The position numbers were made by a program, and so were the translations under genes. The notes beneath the pieces were generated by a model that had not been told where the DNA came from, made no database searches, and saw only the letters and a list, made by a program, of their open reading frames with translations. A DNA stretch of 5,124 nucleotides from Lysobacteraceae bacterium. Lineage in GTDB: Bacteria; Pseudomonadota; Gammaproteobacteria; DSM-19610. Shown here in pieces: positions 5,101 through 5,124 of the stretch (positions are counted from its first letter, which is position 1; every line of letters starts with the position of its first letter). The stretch covers positions 1-5,124 of the forward strand of contig JAIVHA010000042.1 in the NCBI GenBank assembly GCA_020201295.1. The letters run 5' to 3'.

Positions 5101-5124
5101 AAGTGAACTTCGAGTACGCACTGC
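5097..5124 (+). CDS. Start of a downstream gene, possibly ribonuclease HII
   Basis: An ATG at 5097 overlaps the lpxB stop as ATGA, and its frame (MKVNFEYAL) runs open to the window end, only nine codons. In gammaproteobacteria rnhB usually follows lpxB, and short variable N-termini of this kind precede its VAGVDE motif, so rnhB is the best guess. That motif is not in view, so the identity rests on gene order alone. The preceding bases (GGCGGAAAA) are at best a weak ribosome site, and coupling to lpxB is plausible. Confidence 0.35.

Noticed and set aside
3439..5121. A 560-codon open frame on the minus strand spanning lpxA, the spacer and lpxB.
   Set aside because: It lies antisense to two clearly identified genes and includes translated repeat sequence. 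Its composition (many His, Gly, Gln, Ala) is what antisense of GC-rich hexapeptide-repeat genes yields. No recognisable domain was seen.

Overview
The window carries one co-directional (+ strand) gene cluster for outer-membrane biogenesis: bamA (3' part) - skp/ompH - lpxD - fabZ - lpxA - lpxB - start of a further gene, possibly rnhB. This is the conserved order known from Escherichia coli, Pseudomonas and most gammaproteobacteria. The DNA is GC-rich. LpxA resembles the pseudomonad type more than the enteric type. Two families of dispersed inverted repeats sit between genes, as is common in pseudomonads and in free-living sulfur-oxidising or Chromatiales-like gammaproteobacteria. I would call it a free-living gammaproteobacterium; genus-level placement is not possible from this sequence alone.

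Layout: 1-1155 is the end of POTRA5 and the whole beta-barrel of BamA, the outer-membrane protein insertase. 1186-1713 encodes the periplasmic chaperone Skp. 1731-2759 is lpxD. 2760-2977 is a 218-base spacer holding a perfect 29-bp inverted repeat made of two head-to-head REP units (a REPIN/BIME-like element). 2978-3433 is fabZ. lpxA (3430-4200) probably begins at a TTG that overlaps the fabZ stop. 4201-4386 is a 186-base spacer with a second, unrelated 30-bp imperfect inverted repeat of the 'CACCGCAAAGRCGCAAAG' kind. 4387-5100 is lpxB, and a new reading frame starts at 5097 in an ATGA overlap.

The genes work together. FabZ competes for 3-hydroxyacyl-ACP, which LpxA and LpxD transfer onto UDP-GlcNAc to begin lipid A. 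LpxB then condenses two precursors into the disaccharide. Skp and BamA handle the outer-membrane proteins that share the membrane with the finished LPS.

Two observations stand out. First, lpxB is only 237 codons instead of about 380, yet it keeps both a normal N-terminal half and the typical LpxB C-terminal tail. This indicates an in-frame internal deletion of roughly 140-145 codons, either real or an assembly error, with the junction near 5026-5050. Second, LpxA carries Met at the position of the known hydrocarbon ruler (E. coli Gly173, P. aeruginosa Met169), which predicts a short, C10-type 3-hydroxyacyl chain on lipid A. I see no clearly undescribed system here; apart from the lpxB lesion and the repeats, this is a conserved housekeeping cluster.
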